The notes beneath the pieces were generated by a model, which was given only the letters and a program-made list of their open reading frames with translations, was not told where the DNA came from and did no database searches. Source: Spiro-02 sp964465155 (lineage in GTDB: Bacteria > Spirochaetota > Spirochaetia > Sphaerochaetales > Sphaerochaetaceae). From it: DNA of 20,199 bases. Of the stretch, positions 1 to 7,329 are shown piece after piece. The DNA lies in contig CAYXIH010000037.1 in the NCBI GenBank assembly GCA_964465155.1, forward strand, positions 1-20,199. The letters run 5' to 3'. Numbering within the stretch: position 1 is the first letter of the stretch; the number at the start of each line of letters is the position of its first letter. Position numbers and translations under genes: made by a program.

Positions 1-66
1 CACGATGCAGACGAGCATTTGTGTCGCTATGGTGATCAAGAAAAATTTTCGGTACTGTTTCTCCAT
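1..66 (-). CDS. N-terminus of a predicted membrane protein (partial, runs off the left edge)
   Basis: Reading leftward from an ATG at 66-64, 22 codons stay open to base 1 and give MEKQYRKFFLITIATQMLVC followed by IV. A GAGGT Shine-Dalgarno lies about 8 nt upstream of the ATG. A short basic, aromatic N-terminus running into a hydrophobic stretch is what one sees at the first membrane helix of an inner-membrane protein. The style resembles MATE-type efflux proteins, but 22 residues cannot establish a family. The rest of the gene lies outside the window. The start is well supported; the function is unknown. Confidence 0.5.
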   Translation of the reverse strand, partial: MEKQYRKFFLITIATQMLVCIV

Positions 67-198
67 TTTCGACGACCTCTTACTCCTGGGAAGTACAACG
101 AAAGATGAGCTTGCCAAGATGCAATAGTTGGTAAATTGGGAGATGGCGAGAGCTATTGGAATCCATATCAATTGTCCTGAGTACCCATCCCTACACCG

Positions 199-228
199 AG
201 TATACCCTATCAATTTTCGCCAAATCAA
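199..228 (-). promoter_or_regulatory. Possible promoter for the leftward membrane-protein gene
   Basis: On the minus strand TTGATT (228-223) and TATACT (204-199) are separated by 18 nt, matching a sigma-70 type promoter at 4/6 and 5/6 positions. Transcription would start near 192 and leave a leader of about 125 nt before the ATG at 66. The 67-329 interval is otherwise AT-rich and I see no gene in it. Confidence 0.3.
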
Positions 229-329
229 TACATAATGGCAAATTTATAACTCTCTTTCCAAAATGTAGTTGAATATCATAAGAATGTATGCTCTGAGCCA
301 AAGTGGGGTTGTGGTGCATTGGATTGTCG

Positions 330-977
330 TCAGTCGCCTGCGACCGCTGCACACAGTGCATCGCATATCACGTGCATTCCCCGTGCAGTGGGGTGCAGGC
401 AATCTTCCAGCAATTCGTCGCCAGCCTGTATGGGGATAGAGGCCAGGTCGGCAATGGCAATGTGGTCGTCTTCCAATCGCCTGACTTCATTGCGGATGAT
501 TTGGGCGAGATCGTTCTGTGTCCACCCCTTGGCATTTGGCTGTGTGGGTGCAACGTCTGTCCTGGGTATCGGGGTGCACACCCAGATGTGCCCGATGTCT
601 GACCTGTGCTGCAGCTGGTGCAGCAGCATGGAACATGCCTTTTGGAACCGCTTCCTGGAACAGGGCTTGGTCGTCTGGCCGAAATCATTGGTTCCTCCAA
701 ACACGAACAGTACGTCACAGGAGGGAATCGCATTGAGACGCCGTGGGTCGATGAATGCGCTGGTATGCTCATGGCTGGATCCTGTCTTGCTAATGCGGCT
801 ACCGCTATAGGAGTTGTTGGCGACAAGCTCCCATCCCATTCGCTCCTGCAATAGGTGCCACCACATCTGCTGGACGCTGTTCACGGAGTATCCCGGTGCG
901 GGATAGAAGCAGGAGTACCCCTGGGGGATGGTTCCGCTGAAGGTGGAAATAGAATCGCCAAGGATGGAGAATGTCAT
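330..977 (-). CDS. SGNH/GDSL-type hydrolase
   Basis: This is a 215-residue cytoplasmic hydrolase with the SGNH esterase blocks in order. Block I is the nucleophile motif GDS at residues 7-9 (Ser9). Block II has a Gly at about 59 (NNSYSGS). Block III is GGTND at 94-98, giving the oxyanion Asn97. Block V is DCLH at 192-195, giving the Asp192/His195 pair. The family removes acyl groups from carbohydrates, lipids or peptides; the substrate cannot be read from the sequence. There is no signal peptide. The ATG at 977 has a strong AGGAGGT close upstream. A hairpin at 1025-1053 separates the gene from the superoxide reductase gene, and a TATACT box at 1003-998 suggests its own promoter. Confidence 0.85.
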   Translation of the reverse strand: MTFSILGDSISTFSGTIPQGYSCFYPAPGYSVNSVQQMWWHLLQERMGWELVANNSYSGSRISKTGSSHEHTSAFIDPRRLNAIPSCDVLFVFGGTNDFGQTTKPCSRKRFQKACSMLLHQLQHRSDIGHIWVCTPIPRTDVAPTQPNAKGWTQNDLAQIIRNEVRRLEDDHIAIADLASIPIQAGDELLEDCLHPTARGMHVICDALCAAVAGD

Positions 978-1024
978 GGATACCTCCTGTTGGGGGTAGT
1001 ATATCCATGCAGGGGTGAAAGAGA

Positions 1025-1053
1025 AACCCCGTCACCGGATGGGCAACGGGGTT
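1025..1053 (-). terminator. Hairpin terminator after the superoxide reductase gene
   Basis: AACCCCGT (1025-1032) and ACGGGGTT (1046-1053) form an 8-bp stem with a 13-nt loop. On the minus strand the stem ends in GGGGTTTCTCTTT, a weak U-rich run. It begins 13 nt after the stop of the superoxide reductase gene and lies before the SGNH hydrolase gene, so it probably ends the redox operon. Confidence 0.6.
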
Positions 1054-1065
1054 GGTCAATGTCTC

Positions 1066-1443
1066 TTAGAGCTGTACTGCCCACAACCCGTGGAGGTTGC
1101 AGTATGCATACACGGCTGTCGGTACATCCGAGCCAAGGGCAAACGTTGCCTGCGGGGCGTCGGTGTTCTTGAGGTGCTTGAGGATGCCACCTTGTGCAGT
1201 CTCGACGTAGATCCAGGTAATGGAGTGCTCCGCTGTCATGGGGTGGGCTACGGAACCGACGGAGACGGTCAATACGCCGTCTGCCATGGTTGCGACGGGC
1301 AGGTGCTTCTCGGCACTAGCCTCGACTGTGTTGGGAGCAAGCAGCGCCATCTTCTCGCCACAGCAGACTACCGGTACCCCTGCATCCTTGATCTTCATGA
1401 TGATATTGCCGCAATGGCGACAGATATAGAATTGTGTGTTCAT
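1066..1443 (-). CDS. dfx: Desulfoferrodoxin (class I superoxide reductase)
   Basis: This 125-residue protein reduces superoxide to hydrogen peroxide without making oxygen, a typical defence of anaerobes. The N-terminal desulforedoxin domain carries Cys8 and Cys11 (CRHC) and Cys27-Cys28, the four ligands of the rubredoxin-like centre. The catalytic domain keeps the complete non-haem iron site: His47, His67, His73, Cys115 and His118, with the Glu45-Lys46 pair before the first ligand. The length matches 2Fe superoxide reductases. I chose the ATG at 1443 because it has GAGGAG 8 nt upstream and begins exactly at the family N-terminus (MNTQFYICRHCG); a longer in-frame start would add an unrelated tail. 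It follows the rhodanese gene by 68 nt. A palindrome, TGGTAT-AC-ATACCA at 1458-1471, lies just upstream. Confidence 0.95.
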   Translation of the reverse strand: MNTQFYICRHCGNIIMKIKDAGVPVVCCGEKMALLAPNTVEASAEKHLPVATMADGVLTVSVGSVAHPMTAEHSITWIYVETAQGGILKHLKNTDAPQATFALGSDVPTAVYAYCNLHGLWAVQL

Positions 1444-1457
1444 GGTGTTTCTCCTCT

Positions 1458-1471
1458 TGGTATACATACCA
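1458..1471. promoter_or_regulatory. Palindrome in front of the superoxide reductase gene
   Basis: TGGTAT and ATACCA are perfect 6-bp arms separated by AC, lying 15-28 bp upstream of the start codon and next to the Shine-Dalgarno. It could be an operator or a small RNA hairpin. It does not resemble a PerR box, and no good -35/-10 pair is visible around it. Confidence 0.3.
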
Positions 1472-1511
1472 GACAAGGCGCAGCACATTCGGTGATCTTG
1501 TCACACTTCTC

Positions 1512-1889
1512 CTATTTCCCCGATACCGTGGGGCCAGTCCATGCGTTGATCCCTCCGATCTCCACGATGTTCGTGTACCCCATGTTGGCAAGCTTCCTGG
1601 ATGCCTGGAGGCTCCGGTTGCCACTGCGGCAATAGACGAGGATCATCTGGTTCTTGTCCGGCAGTTGCCTGGGCGGCTTGGTCCCGATCGTCTCGTTGGG
1701 GATGTTGATCGCCCCGGGGATATGCCGCTCTGCAAACTCGCCGGGGGTGCGGACATCCACCAGCACATATCCCTGGGAATCCTTCATCAGGGTGGCCGCG
1801 TCCTTCATCGGGACCGTCTTGAATGCTGGGGCGGCAAAGAGCGTCCCCCCAACCAATGAAAGCAACAACACTGCTACTGCATGCTTCAT
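1512..1889 (-). CDS. Exported single-domain rhodanese-like protein
   Basis: This 125-residue protein starts with a clear signal peptide (hydrophobic residues 5-17, likely cleaved after LFA near residue 19) and is followed by one rhodanese domain. The first signature is LVDVRTPGEF at 43-52 followed by HIPGAINIP. The active loop is CRSGNRS at 87-93 with Cys87 as the persulfide-carrying nucleophile. It probably moves sulfane sulfur in the periplasm or repairs thiols. It sits 18 nt downstream of the SDR gene and upstream of superoxide reductase, so the three genes probably form one transcript. The sulfur acceptor is not known. Confidence 0.92.
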   Translation of the reverse strand: MKHAVAVLLLSLVGGTLFAAPAFKTVPMKDAATLMKDSQGYVLVDVRTPGEFAERHIPGAINIPNETIGTKPPRQLPDKNQMILVYCRSGNRSLQASRKLANMGYTNIVEIGGINAWTGPTVSGK

Positions 1890-1907
1890 GATATGTTTCT
1901 CCTTGGA

Positions 1908-2654
1908 TTAGTCCCGGGCCATGCCGTCTACGCTGAGGATGACCCCGGAAATATATGATGCCTCGTCAGATGCAAGGAACACGAATGCGTTGGCAACGTC
2001 CTCGGGTTTCCCCAGCCTCCGCAGTGGGATCTTGGCGATCAGGGGATCGATGACCTCCTTGGGGACCGCCTGCATCATGTCGGTGTCGATGATGCCCGGG
2101 GCAACCGCATTGACCCTGATCCCCTTGGGGCCCAGTTCCTTGGCAAGGGAGATGGTCATGCCGTTGATCGCCGACTTGGAGACAGGGTATGCAACGCCGG
2201 TAGACTGTCCAACAAGGCTGACCATCGAGGAGGTGGTGAGGATGACCCCCTTGCCGTGGGCGACCATGCAGTCGGTCACTGCCCGTGTCGCGTTGAAGAC
2301 TCCCAGGACATCCAGGTCCACGACCTTCATGAACAAGTCCTGGGTGTATTGGTCGAACGGGGTGCTATCGCTGATTCCTGCATTGCTGACGAGGATGTCG
2401 ATGCATCCATACTTCTCGTCCATGGCATGGAAGGCATTGTTGACCTCTTCCTGGTTGCCCAAGTCGGGACTGATGCCGTCGATGGTGGAGGTGGGGAACT
2501 GCAACTTCAGTTCCTGCACCGCCTTGGCAGCCGTCTGGGGCTTGCTTGCCGTGATGATGACCGTTGCTCCTTCCCGGAGGAATGCCTGGGCCGTTGCGAA
2601 TCCGATTCCCCTGCTGCCGCCGGTGATGAGGGCTACCTTGTGCTCCAATCTCAT
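1908..2654 (-). CDS. SDR-family NAD(P)-dependent oxidoreductase
   Basis: This classical short-chain dehydrogenase/reductase has 248 residues, the usual length. The cofactor motif TGGSRGIG is at residues 11-18, the structural NAG at 91-93, and the catalytic Ser143, Tyr156 and Lys160 (YPVSK) are all present. The C-terminus (PLRRLGKPEDVANAFVFLAS, then a Gly-rich end with SVDG) is typical of FabG/BaiA-like members. It oxidises or reduces an alcohol/ketone pair whose identity cannot be told. I chose the ATG at 2654, which is preceded by GGAGGCC and starts MRLEHKVALITGG; a longer reading frame upstream has no family resemblance. It is the first gene of the rhodanese/superoxide reductase group. Confidence 0.93.
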   Translation of the reverse strand: MRLEHKVALITGGSRGIGFATAQAFLREGATVIITASKPQTAAKAVQELKLQFPTSTIDGISPDLGNQEEVNNAFHAMDEKYGCIDILVSNAGISDSTPFDQYTQDLFMKVVDLDVLGVFNATRAVTDCMVAHGKGVILTTSSMVSLVGQSTGVAYPVSKSAINGMTISLAKELGPKGIRVNAVAPGIIDTDMMQAVPKEVIDPLIAKIPLRRLGKPEDVANAFVFLASDEASYISGVILSVDGMARD

Positions 2655-2789
2655 GATGAGGCCTCCTGTATCGATGCCTGGTACAAATATACTCATTTCT
2701 TCTGTTGGCAACCGTGACCTAATCACCATCTGGTCATACTGGTGGATGTGTCCATTGCAAGAACGGGGGGAGTTGGGGAGAATGGGGGA

Positions 2790-3152
2790 ATGCAGACACA
2801 GCAGCAGGCCCTGCAACGGCTCCAGCGTTCACGATTCCGTTCCAAGATCCATCTCTCCCGCAAGGAGCGTGAGTATGTACAGCAACAGGGAATGGATACG
2901 ATACGCCGCCATGCCTGTGACTTCATAGCCAAACGCCTTGCCCCTGCACAGATTCCCAACGACGGAAAGCAAACACCCCGCTGTGGCCACCCGGTGTTCA
3001 AGGCACAGCATGCCTGCGCATGCTGCTGCAGGGGGTGCCTGAACAAATGGTATCGTTTCCCCCTGGGTGTGGAGATACCTTCCGACCGGCAGGAGCGGAT
3101 AGTCAACCTCCTCATGACATGGATTGCGGCGGAAATGGAGCGTGGCTCCTGA
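2790..3152 (+). CDS. DUF4186 family protein
   Basis: This 120-residue protein belongs to a small conserved family of unknown function (DUF4186). The recognisable core runs from RFRSKIHLS (15-23) through PNDGKQTP and GHPVFKAQHACACCCRGCL (66-84), ending KWYRFPLG. The His67, His74 and Cys76/78/79/80/83 cluster is dense enough to suggest metal binding, though that is inference. I chose the ATG at 2790; an ATG at 2742 would add 16 residues (MDVSIARTGG...) that do not look like the family. The spacing to the G-rich region upstream makes the exact start uncertain. A small membrane protein gene follows 57 nt later. Confidence 0.82.
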   Translation: MQTQQQALQRLQRSRFRSKIHLSRKEREYVQQQGMDTIRRHACDFIAKRLAPAQIPNDGKQTPRCGHPVFKAQHACACCCRGCLNKWYRFPLGVEIPSDRQERIVNLLMTWIAAEMERGS

Positions 3153-3209
3153 ATCTTGCGCTTGCCCATTGGGTGATGTTCCCCCATACTAGGGGGACAA
3201 GGAGGCCTC

Positions 3210-3662
3210 ATGGGTTGGTTCAATCTATTTGGTTTGGTATTTGTCGTCGTGCTGATCATTCCTACGATACTGTACGCATCCCGTGACCGGAGCCTGTTCG
3301 TCAACCACTGGCACAACAAGCCTGTGCAGGTGTTGGAGCAGATAGGGCGCTTTGGATGCTTGGCCACCATGGTCTTCAATATCCCCGGGACCTGGATGGG
3401 ATTTGCCTCCAACGAAGCATTTGCAACCTACCTGTTGGTCGACTTTGTCCTGGTTGTCTGCTACAGCATGGTGTGGGCTATCTGCTGGCAACGGCCAACT
3501 GTCACCCGTGCGGTATTGCTCAGTACCATTCCCTCGGTCCTCTTCCTGTTCAGCGCCATCATGTCACAGTCGCTGTTGTTGCTGATCAGCTCCCTGATCT
3601 TTGCACCCTCACATATTGTACTCAGTGTCAAGAATGCCCGGGCAACCTCTGTTGGTGCCTGA
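3210..3662 (+). CDS. Small integral membrane protein, unrecognised
   Basis: This 150-residue, strongly hydrophobic protein has about four membrane segments: roughly residues 4-22, 45-63, 70-92 and 97-128, the last probably one long or two short helices. A short basic loop (ASRDRSLFVNHWHNKP) follows the first segment. The start is firm because AAGGAGG lies 4 nt before the ATG. No catalytic or transport motif is recognised. It follows the DUF4186 gene in the same direction and may be co-transcribed. The function is unknown. Confidence 0.7.
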   Translation: MGWFNLFGLVFVVVLIIPTILYASRDRSLFVNHWHNKPVQVLEQIGRFGCLATMVFNIPGTWMGFASNEAFATYLLVDFVLVVCYSMVWAICWQRPTVTRAVLLSTIPSVLFLFSAIMSQSLLLLISSLIFAPSHIVLSVKNARATSVGA

Positions 3663-3743
3663 ATAAATCCTGTTCATATCATTACATATCAATCATTGTG
3701 TCGAACTGAACTTGTTTTCCCAAAGCATGGGGCGTAGGTATAT

Positions 3744-3772
3744 TTGTCGTGTATCTCATGAACAGATATAGC
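3744..3772 (+). promoter_or_regulatory. Probable promoter of the carboxylesterase gene
   Basis: TTGTCG (3744-3749) and TATAGC (3767-3772) are 17 nt apart, each matching the sigma-70 consensus at 4/6. The start codon at 3787 follows the AAGGAAGG Shine-Dalgarno, so the leader would be very short. Confidence 0.45.
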
Positions 3773-3786
3773 AAGGAAGGTTCAAC

Positions 3787-5334
3787 ATGGACACGACACA
3801 GACAACACCCGAATATGTGACGATGGATACGACCAAAGGAACAATACGCGGAGTCATCGATTCCGACGTCATGGTCTTCAAAGGGATTCCCTATGCAAAG
3901 CCGCCGGTAGGTGAGCTGCGGTTTGCCCCACCCGTGGAAATGGATCATTGGAGCGGGGAGAAGGACTGCCTGGAATTTGGCCATTGTGCCATCCAGACCC
4001 CGTCGATCCTCATCAATACTACACCTAGTGAAGACTGTCTGTACCTGAACGTATGGGCACCTGCCCACAAGAGCGCGAAGAAGTATCCTGTGTTCTTCTG
4101 GATCCATGGAGGTGGCTTCTTCAATGGGTGCGGTACAATGCCCTACTACGATGGAATGACCTTTGCCCAGAACGATATCATCTTGGTGACGATCAACTAC
4201 CGCCTTGGTGCCCTGGGGTTCCTGGCATTGGATACGCTGCGCAAGACATATGGTACCACCGGCAACTGGGGTACTCTGGACATGATCGCTGCCCTGCGCT
4301 GGACTTGGGAGAATATCGGGAACTTTGGTGGAGACAGCACCAACATCACCATCGGAGGTGAGTCCGCCGGTGCCTTTGCAGTCACAAACCTCATCATGTC
4401 CCCATTGGCCCGTGGGTTGTTCCAAAAGGCAATCACGGAGAGTGGAAACATCCTCTCCAATGCGGTGTCCGTGCCACTGACCAAGGCCCAGTTGCAACCG
4501 TCCATCGAGGTGTCGGGCAAGGTCGCCCAGGCATTCGGTGCTGATGATTCGCCAGAGGGGTTGGAGATCCTGCGCAAGGCCGATCCCCTGAAGCTCTGGG
4601 AAACCGCGTTCTTCTCCTCCGACGTGACCGTTGCATGCCCGTTGGCATTGTGGCCCGTGCAGGACGGGGTGGTGATCCCAACCGACCCGCTGCAGAGCCT
4701 TGCCAATGGTGAATACAACCATGTGCAGTATCTGATGGGATTCAACAAGGACGAGGGGAATGTCTTTATCGGGCAAGACTCGACCGAGGAGGGTGCCCAG
4801 CGGTATTGCCAGGATGTGTTCGGTGCAAACTACGGGCAGGTGAAGGCTCACTATGACCAGAAAGGGATGACAATGCTCCAGGCTATCCCGAATATCGTGG
4901 AGAATGCCTATTTCCGCAGTGGGACCATCCAGATGATGGACATGTTTGTCAAAGGGGGAGACGCTGTCTATGGGTACCAGTTCAACTATGTGCCAGACGG
5001 CAACTACCCGATGAAGATGCTGGGAGCCCACCATGCGGTGGAGATCCTCTTTGTCTTTGACAGCATCGTGCCTGCAGGGTTGCAAGAAGGTCAGTTCGAT
5101 GGGAAAGTCTCTCGCCAGATGCATGACATGTGGTGCAATTTCATTGCGGAAGGGAATCCCAACGAGGGGCTTGATGTGCCTTCTCCAGTAGAATGGAAAG
5201 GGTATGAAGCTCCTGAGCGGGCCCTCTTCTATATCGACAAGCAGATGAGCTGTGAGCCGTTGGAAGAGAAGTCCGACATTCAGTTCTTCCAAGAGTTGCT
5301 GTATGGGTCCGAAGCCTCGCTGAACCATAGGTAA
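3787..5334 (+). CDS. Type B carboxylesterase (alpha/beta hydrolase)
   Basis: This 515-residue protein of the carboxylesterase/cholinesterase family hydrolyses carboxylic esters. The signature EDCLYLNVW is at 82-90, the oxyanion loop HGGG at 107-110, and the nucleophile elbow GGESAGA at 190-196 (Ser193). The acid is Glu323 (NKDEGN), and His416 in GAHHAVEILFVF completes the triad. There is no signal peptide, so it should be cytoplasmic, unlike many secreted members. The length is normal. AAGGAAGG precedes the ATG. It is a single-gene unit, followed by a GC-rich hairpin at 5342-5371. The natural substrate is unknown; aryl or sugar esters are plausible. Confidence 0.95.
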   Translation: MDTTQTTPEYVTMDTTKGTIRGVIDSDVMVFKGIPYAKPPVGELRFAPPVEMDHWSGEKDCLEFGHCAIQTPSILINTTPSEDCLYLNVWAPAHKSAKKYPVFFWIHGGGFFNGCGTMPYYDGMTFAQNDIILVTINYRLGALGFLALDTLRKTYGTTGNWGTLDMIAALRWTWENIGNFGGDSTNITIGGESAGAFAVTNLIMSPLARGLFQKAITESGNILSNAVSVPLTKAQLQPSIEVSGKVAQAFGADDSPEGLEILRKADPLKLWETAFFSSDVTVACPLALWPVQDGVVIPTDPLQSLANGEYNHVQYLMGFNKDEGNVFIGQDSTEEGAQRYCQDVFGANYGQVKAHYDQKGMTMLQAIPNIVENAYFRSGTIQMMDMFVKGGDAVYGYQFNYVPDGNYPMKMLGAHHAVEILFVFDSIVPAGLQEGQFDGKVSRQMHDMWCNFIAEGNPNEGLDVPSPVEWKGYEAPERALFYIDKQMSCEPLEEKSDIQFFQELLYGSEASLNHR

Positions 5335-5341
5335 TGCCAAT

Positions 5342-5371
5342 GGCCACCTCGTCCGCAGGGGCGTGGTGGCC
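5342..5371 (+). terminator. Hairpin after the carboxylesterase gene
   Basis: GGCCACC (5342-5348) and GGTGGCC (5365-5371) form a 7-bp stem with a GC-rich 16-nt loop, starting 7 nt after the stop codon. No T-run follows, so it is either an inefficient intrinsic terminator or a 3'-end stabilising hairpin. Confidence 0.5.
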
Positions 5372-5438
5372 GTCAGCAACGTATTGTGGATTCCTACATG
5401 CTGTGGGTATATAAATTGTTACTTTTGTATGTAAGATA

Positions 5439-5495
5439 TTCACGTGAAACAAAATGAAACTTGTTTTTTTCACCATTGCGTAGTAGTTTCTACTA
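5439..5495 (+). promoter_or_regulatory. Stacked inverted repeats in the leader of the KamA-like gene
   Basis: The 209-nt interval 5335-5543 holds TTCACGTGAA (5439-5448, a perfect palindrome), AAACAA/TTGTTT (5447-5452 and 5461-5466), and TAGTAG-TTT-CTACTA (5481-5495). A run of eight A follows at 5505-5512. The area is AT-rich and probably contains the promoter, but no single -35/-10 pair stands out. The elements may be operators or leader hairpins. Confidence 0.35.
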
Positions 5496-5543
5496 TGTTC
5501 CCCCAAAAAAAAGGGAGCAGAACAACCGCAGGAGGTGCAGTGA

Positions 5544-6650
5544 GTGGGAGAAACATGGAAGCAGGAATTGGCCCATTGCATTACGGATGCCACAGGTCTT
5601 GCCCAGTACATCAGGCTGACAGATGTGCAGGTGGCGACCCTTGGTCGGATCATAGAACGGTACCCCATGGCGATCACACGCTATTACCTCTCCTTGGTGG
5701 ATGCCGATGATCCGGAGGATCCAATACGCAAGATGTGCATCCCCTCCCTGGATGAATCCAGCTATGGGGGGCAAGCCGATACCAGCGGCGAGGCCGACAA
5801 TACTGTCCTTCCTGGTCTCCAGCACAAATACCGGCAGACTGCCCTGATCCTCTCCACCCAAGTCTGCGCCATGTATTGCCGGCATTGCTTCCGCAAGCGG
5901 CTGGTGGGTGTCAGCACGGACGAGACCCTTGATACCCTTCCTCCTATCATCCGGTATATCAAGGAGCATGAGCAGATCAACAATGTGTTGGTATCGGGTG
6001 GGGATGCCTTCCTCAACGATACACCCGTCATTGCCCAATACCTGGAGGGGTTGTCCCAGATAGGGCACCTGGACCTCATCCGTTTCGGGACCCGGACTCC
6101 CGTGGTATTCCCCCAGCGGATCACACAGGACCCACAGCTGCTCCAGTTGCTGAAGACGTACAACTTGCGCAAGCAGCTGTATGTGGTGACCCAGTTCAAC
6201 CATCCCAAGGAGATCACCCCTGCTGCTACCGAGGCTATACGCAAGTTGCTGGAGTGCGGGGTGGTGGTCAAGAACCAGACGGTGCTCCTGCGGGGTGTCA
6301 ACGACGACCCTGCAGTCCTGGCAGCGTTGCTCAAGGGGCTGACGGCAATTGGAGTGGTTCCCTATTATGTGTTCCAATGTCGGCCGGTATCGGGGGTGAA
6401 AAATCAGTTCCAGGTGCCTTTCTCCCGTGGATATGATATTGTACGGGGAGCAATGGCAGCACAGAACGGCCAAGGCAAGTGCATCAGGTACTGCCTGTCC
6501 CATCCCCGTGGCAAGATCGAGATCTTGGGTAGGGAGGGGGAACGGATGCTGTTCCGGTTCCACCAGGCCAAGGATCCCAGTGAGATCGGACGGATCTTCC
6601 CCGTGAAGCTTCATGAGGATCAGGCGTGGCTGGATGCCAATTTGCAATAG
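5544..6650 (+). CDS. KamA-family radical SAM protein (lysine 2,3-aminomutase-like, substrate uncertain)
   Basis: This 368-residue radical SAM protein resembles the PLP-dependent lysine 2,3-aminomutases. The cluster motif is CAMYCRHC with Cys108, Cys112 and Cys115. The N-terminal region (YPMAITRYYLSL, then PGLQHKYRQTALILSTQ) and the C-terminal GKIEI, probably carrying the PLP lysine, fit the family. It is shorter than true lysine 2,3-aminomutase (about 416 residues). The places where that enzyme has the two aspartates that hold the substrate amino group instead read QCRPVSG and CLSHPRGK. So I do not call it a lysine aminomutase. It starts at GTG 5544, set by GGAGG 8 nt upstream. The alpha/beta hydrolase gene follows after 10 nt. 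Confidence 0.85.
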   Translation: MGETWKQELAHCITDATGLAQYIRLTDVQVATLGRIIERYPMAITRYYLSLVDADDPEDPIRKMCIPSLDESSYGGQADTSGEADNTVLPGLQHKYRQTALILSTQVCAMYCRHCFRKRLVGVSTDETLDTLPPIIRYIKEHEQINNVLVSGGDAFLNDTPVIAQYLEGLSQIGHLDLIRFGTRTPVVFPQRITQDPQLLQLLKTYNLRKQLYVVTQFNHPKEITPAATEAIRKLLECGVVVKNQTVLLRGVNDDPAVLAALLKGLTAIGVVPYYVFQCRPVSGVKNQFQVPFSRGYDIVRGAMAAQNGQGKCIRYCLSHPRGKIEILGREGERMLFRFHQAKDPSEIGRIFPVKLHEDQAWLDANLQ

Positions 6651-6660
6651 GGAGTAGCAG

Positions 6661-7329
6661 ATGCCGACGATACACGTGAATGGGGTCGATTTGTTCTACA
6701 CGCAGGAGGGGAGCGGCCAACCGCTGTTGCTGCTGCATGGAAATGGGGAAGATCACACCATCTTCGACAAGATCATGCCGGACTTGGCAAAGGACTTCAC
6801 CGTATATGCGTTTGATACCCGTGGGCATGGCGCCAGTAGCAAGGTCGACACGTTCGGCTACCAAGAGATGGCTAATGATATCGTGCAGGCTATCGGGGCA
6901 TTGGGCCTTGCCCAGAGCAAGCCTGCCCTCTATGGCTTCAGCGACGGTGGAATCGTCGGGTTGCTGGTGGCGTCACAGCACCCCCAGCTATTGGGCCACT
7001 TGATCGTCAGCGGTGCCAACATCAACCCCAGTGGATTGAAGAAGCGTTGGATACGCCTGTTCAAGGTCCTGTACAAGTTCTCCAAGGACGCCAAGATCAA
7101 GATGATGCTCGACCAACCGGACATCTCCATCATGGAGCTGGGAAAAATAGAAGTGCCGACGTTGGTGCTCGCCGGTGAGAAGGATATGGTCAGCGAGGCC
7201 CATACTGCACTGATCGCAAGCAGTATCCCAAACAGCACGCTGCATATCCTCCACAAGGAGAGCCATGGCTCCTATGTCGTCAAGAGCCCCAAGCTCTACC
7301 CCTTGATCACCGAGTTCCTGTTGCAATGA
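6661..7329 (+). CDS. Alpha/beta hydrolase
   Basis: This 222-residue alpha/beta hydrolase has the oxyanion HGNGE at 26-30 and the nucleophile elbow GFSDG at 92-96 (Ser94). The acid is Asp175 (AGEKDMV) and the base His202 (SHGSY), so the triad is complete. The lid region is short (about 120-158) and basic. It is cytoplasmic. The substrate is unknown; the closest flavour is the small esterase/lactonase type. It starts 10 nt after the KamA-like gene with GGGAG upstream, so the two are probably translated from one mRNA. Its last 23 bp overlap the end of the convergent ABC binding-protein gene. Confidence 0.9.
   Translation: MPTIHVNGVDLFYTQEGSGQPLLLLHGNGEDHTIFDKIMPDLAKDFTVYAFDTRGHGASSKVDTFGYQEMANDIVQAIGALGLAQSKPALYGFSDGGIVGLLVASQHPQLLGHLIVSGANINPSGLKKRWIRLFKVLYKFSKDAKIKMMLDQPDISIMELGKIEVPTLVLAGEKDMVSEAHTALIASSIPNSTLHILHKESHGSYVVKSPKLYPLITEFLLQ

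Noticed and set aside
1921..2928. Plus-strand open frame of 335 codons opposite the SDR gene
   Set aside because: The SDR motifs are complete on the minus strand; the antisense frame has no domain and overlaps the start of the DUF4186 gene.
3682..5379. Long open frame of 565 codons on the minus strand opposite the carboxylesterase
   Set aside because: The plus-strand protein has a full catalytic triad and family length. The opposite frame is rich in His/Gln/Leu with no motif, as expected for a shadow in GC-biased DNA.
5493..6647. Minus-strand open frame of 384 codons opposite the KamA-like gene
   Set aside because: It mirrors a real radical SAM gene; there is no family resemblance and no ribosome site.
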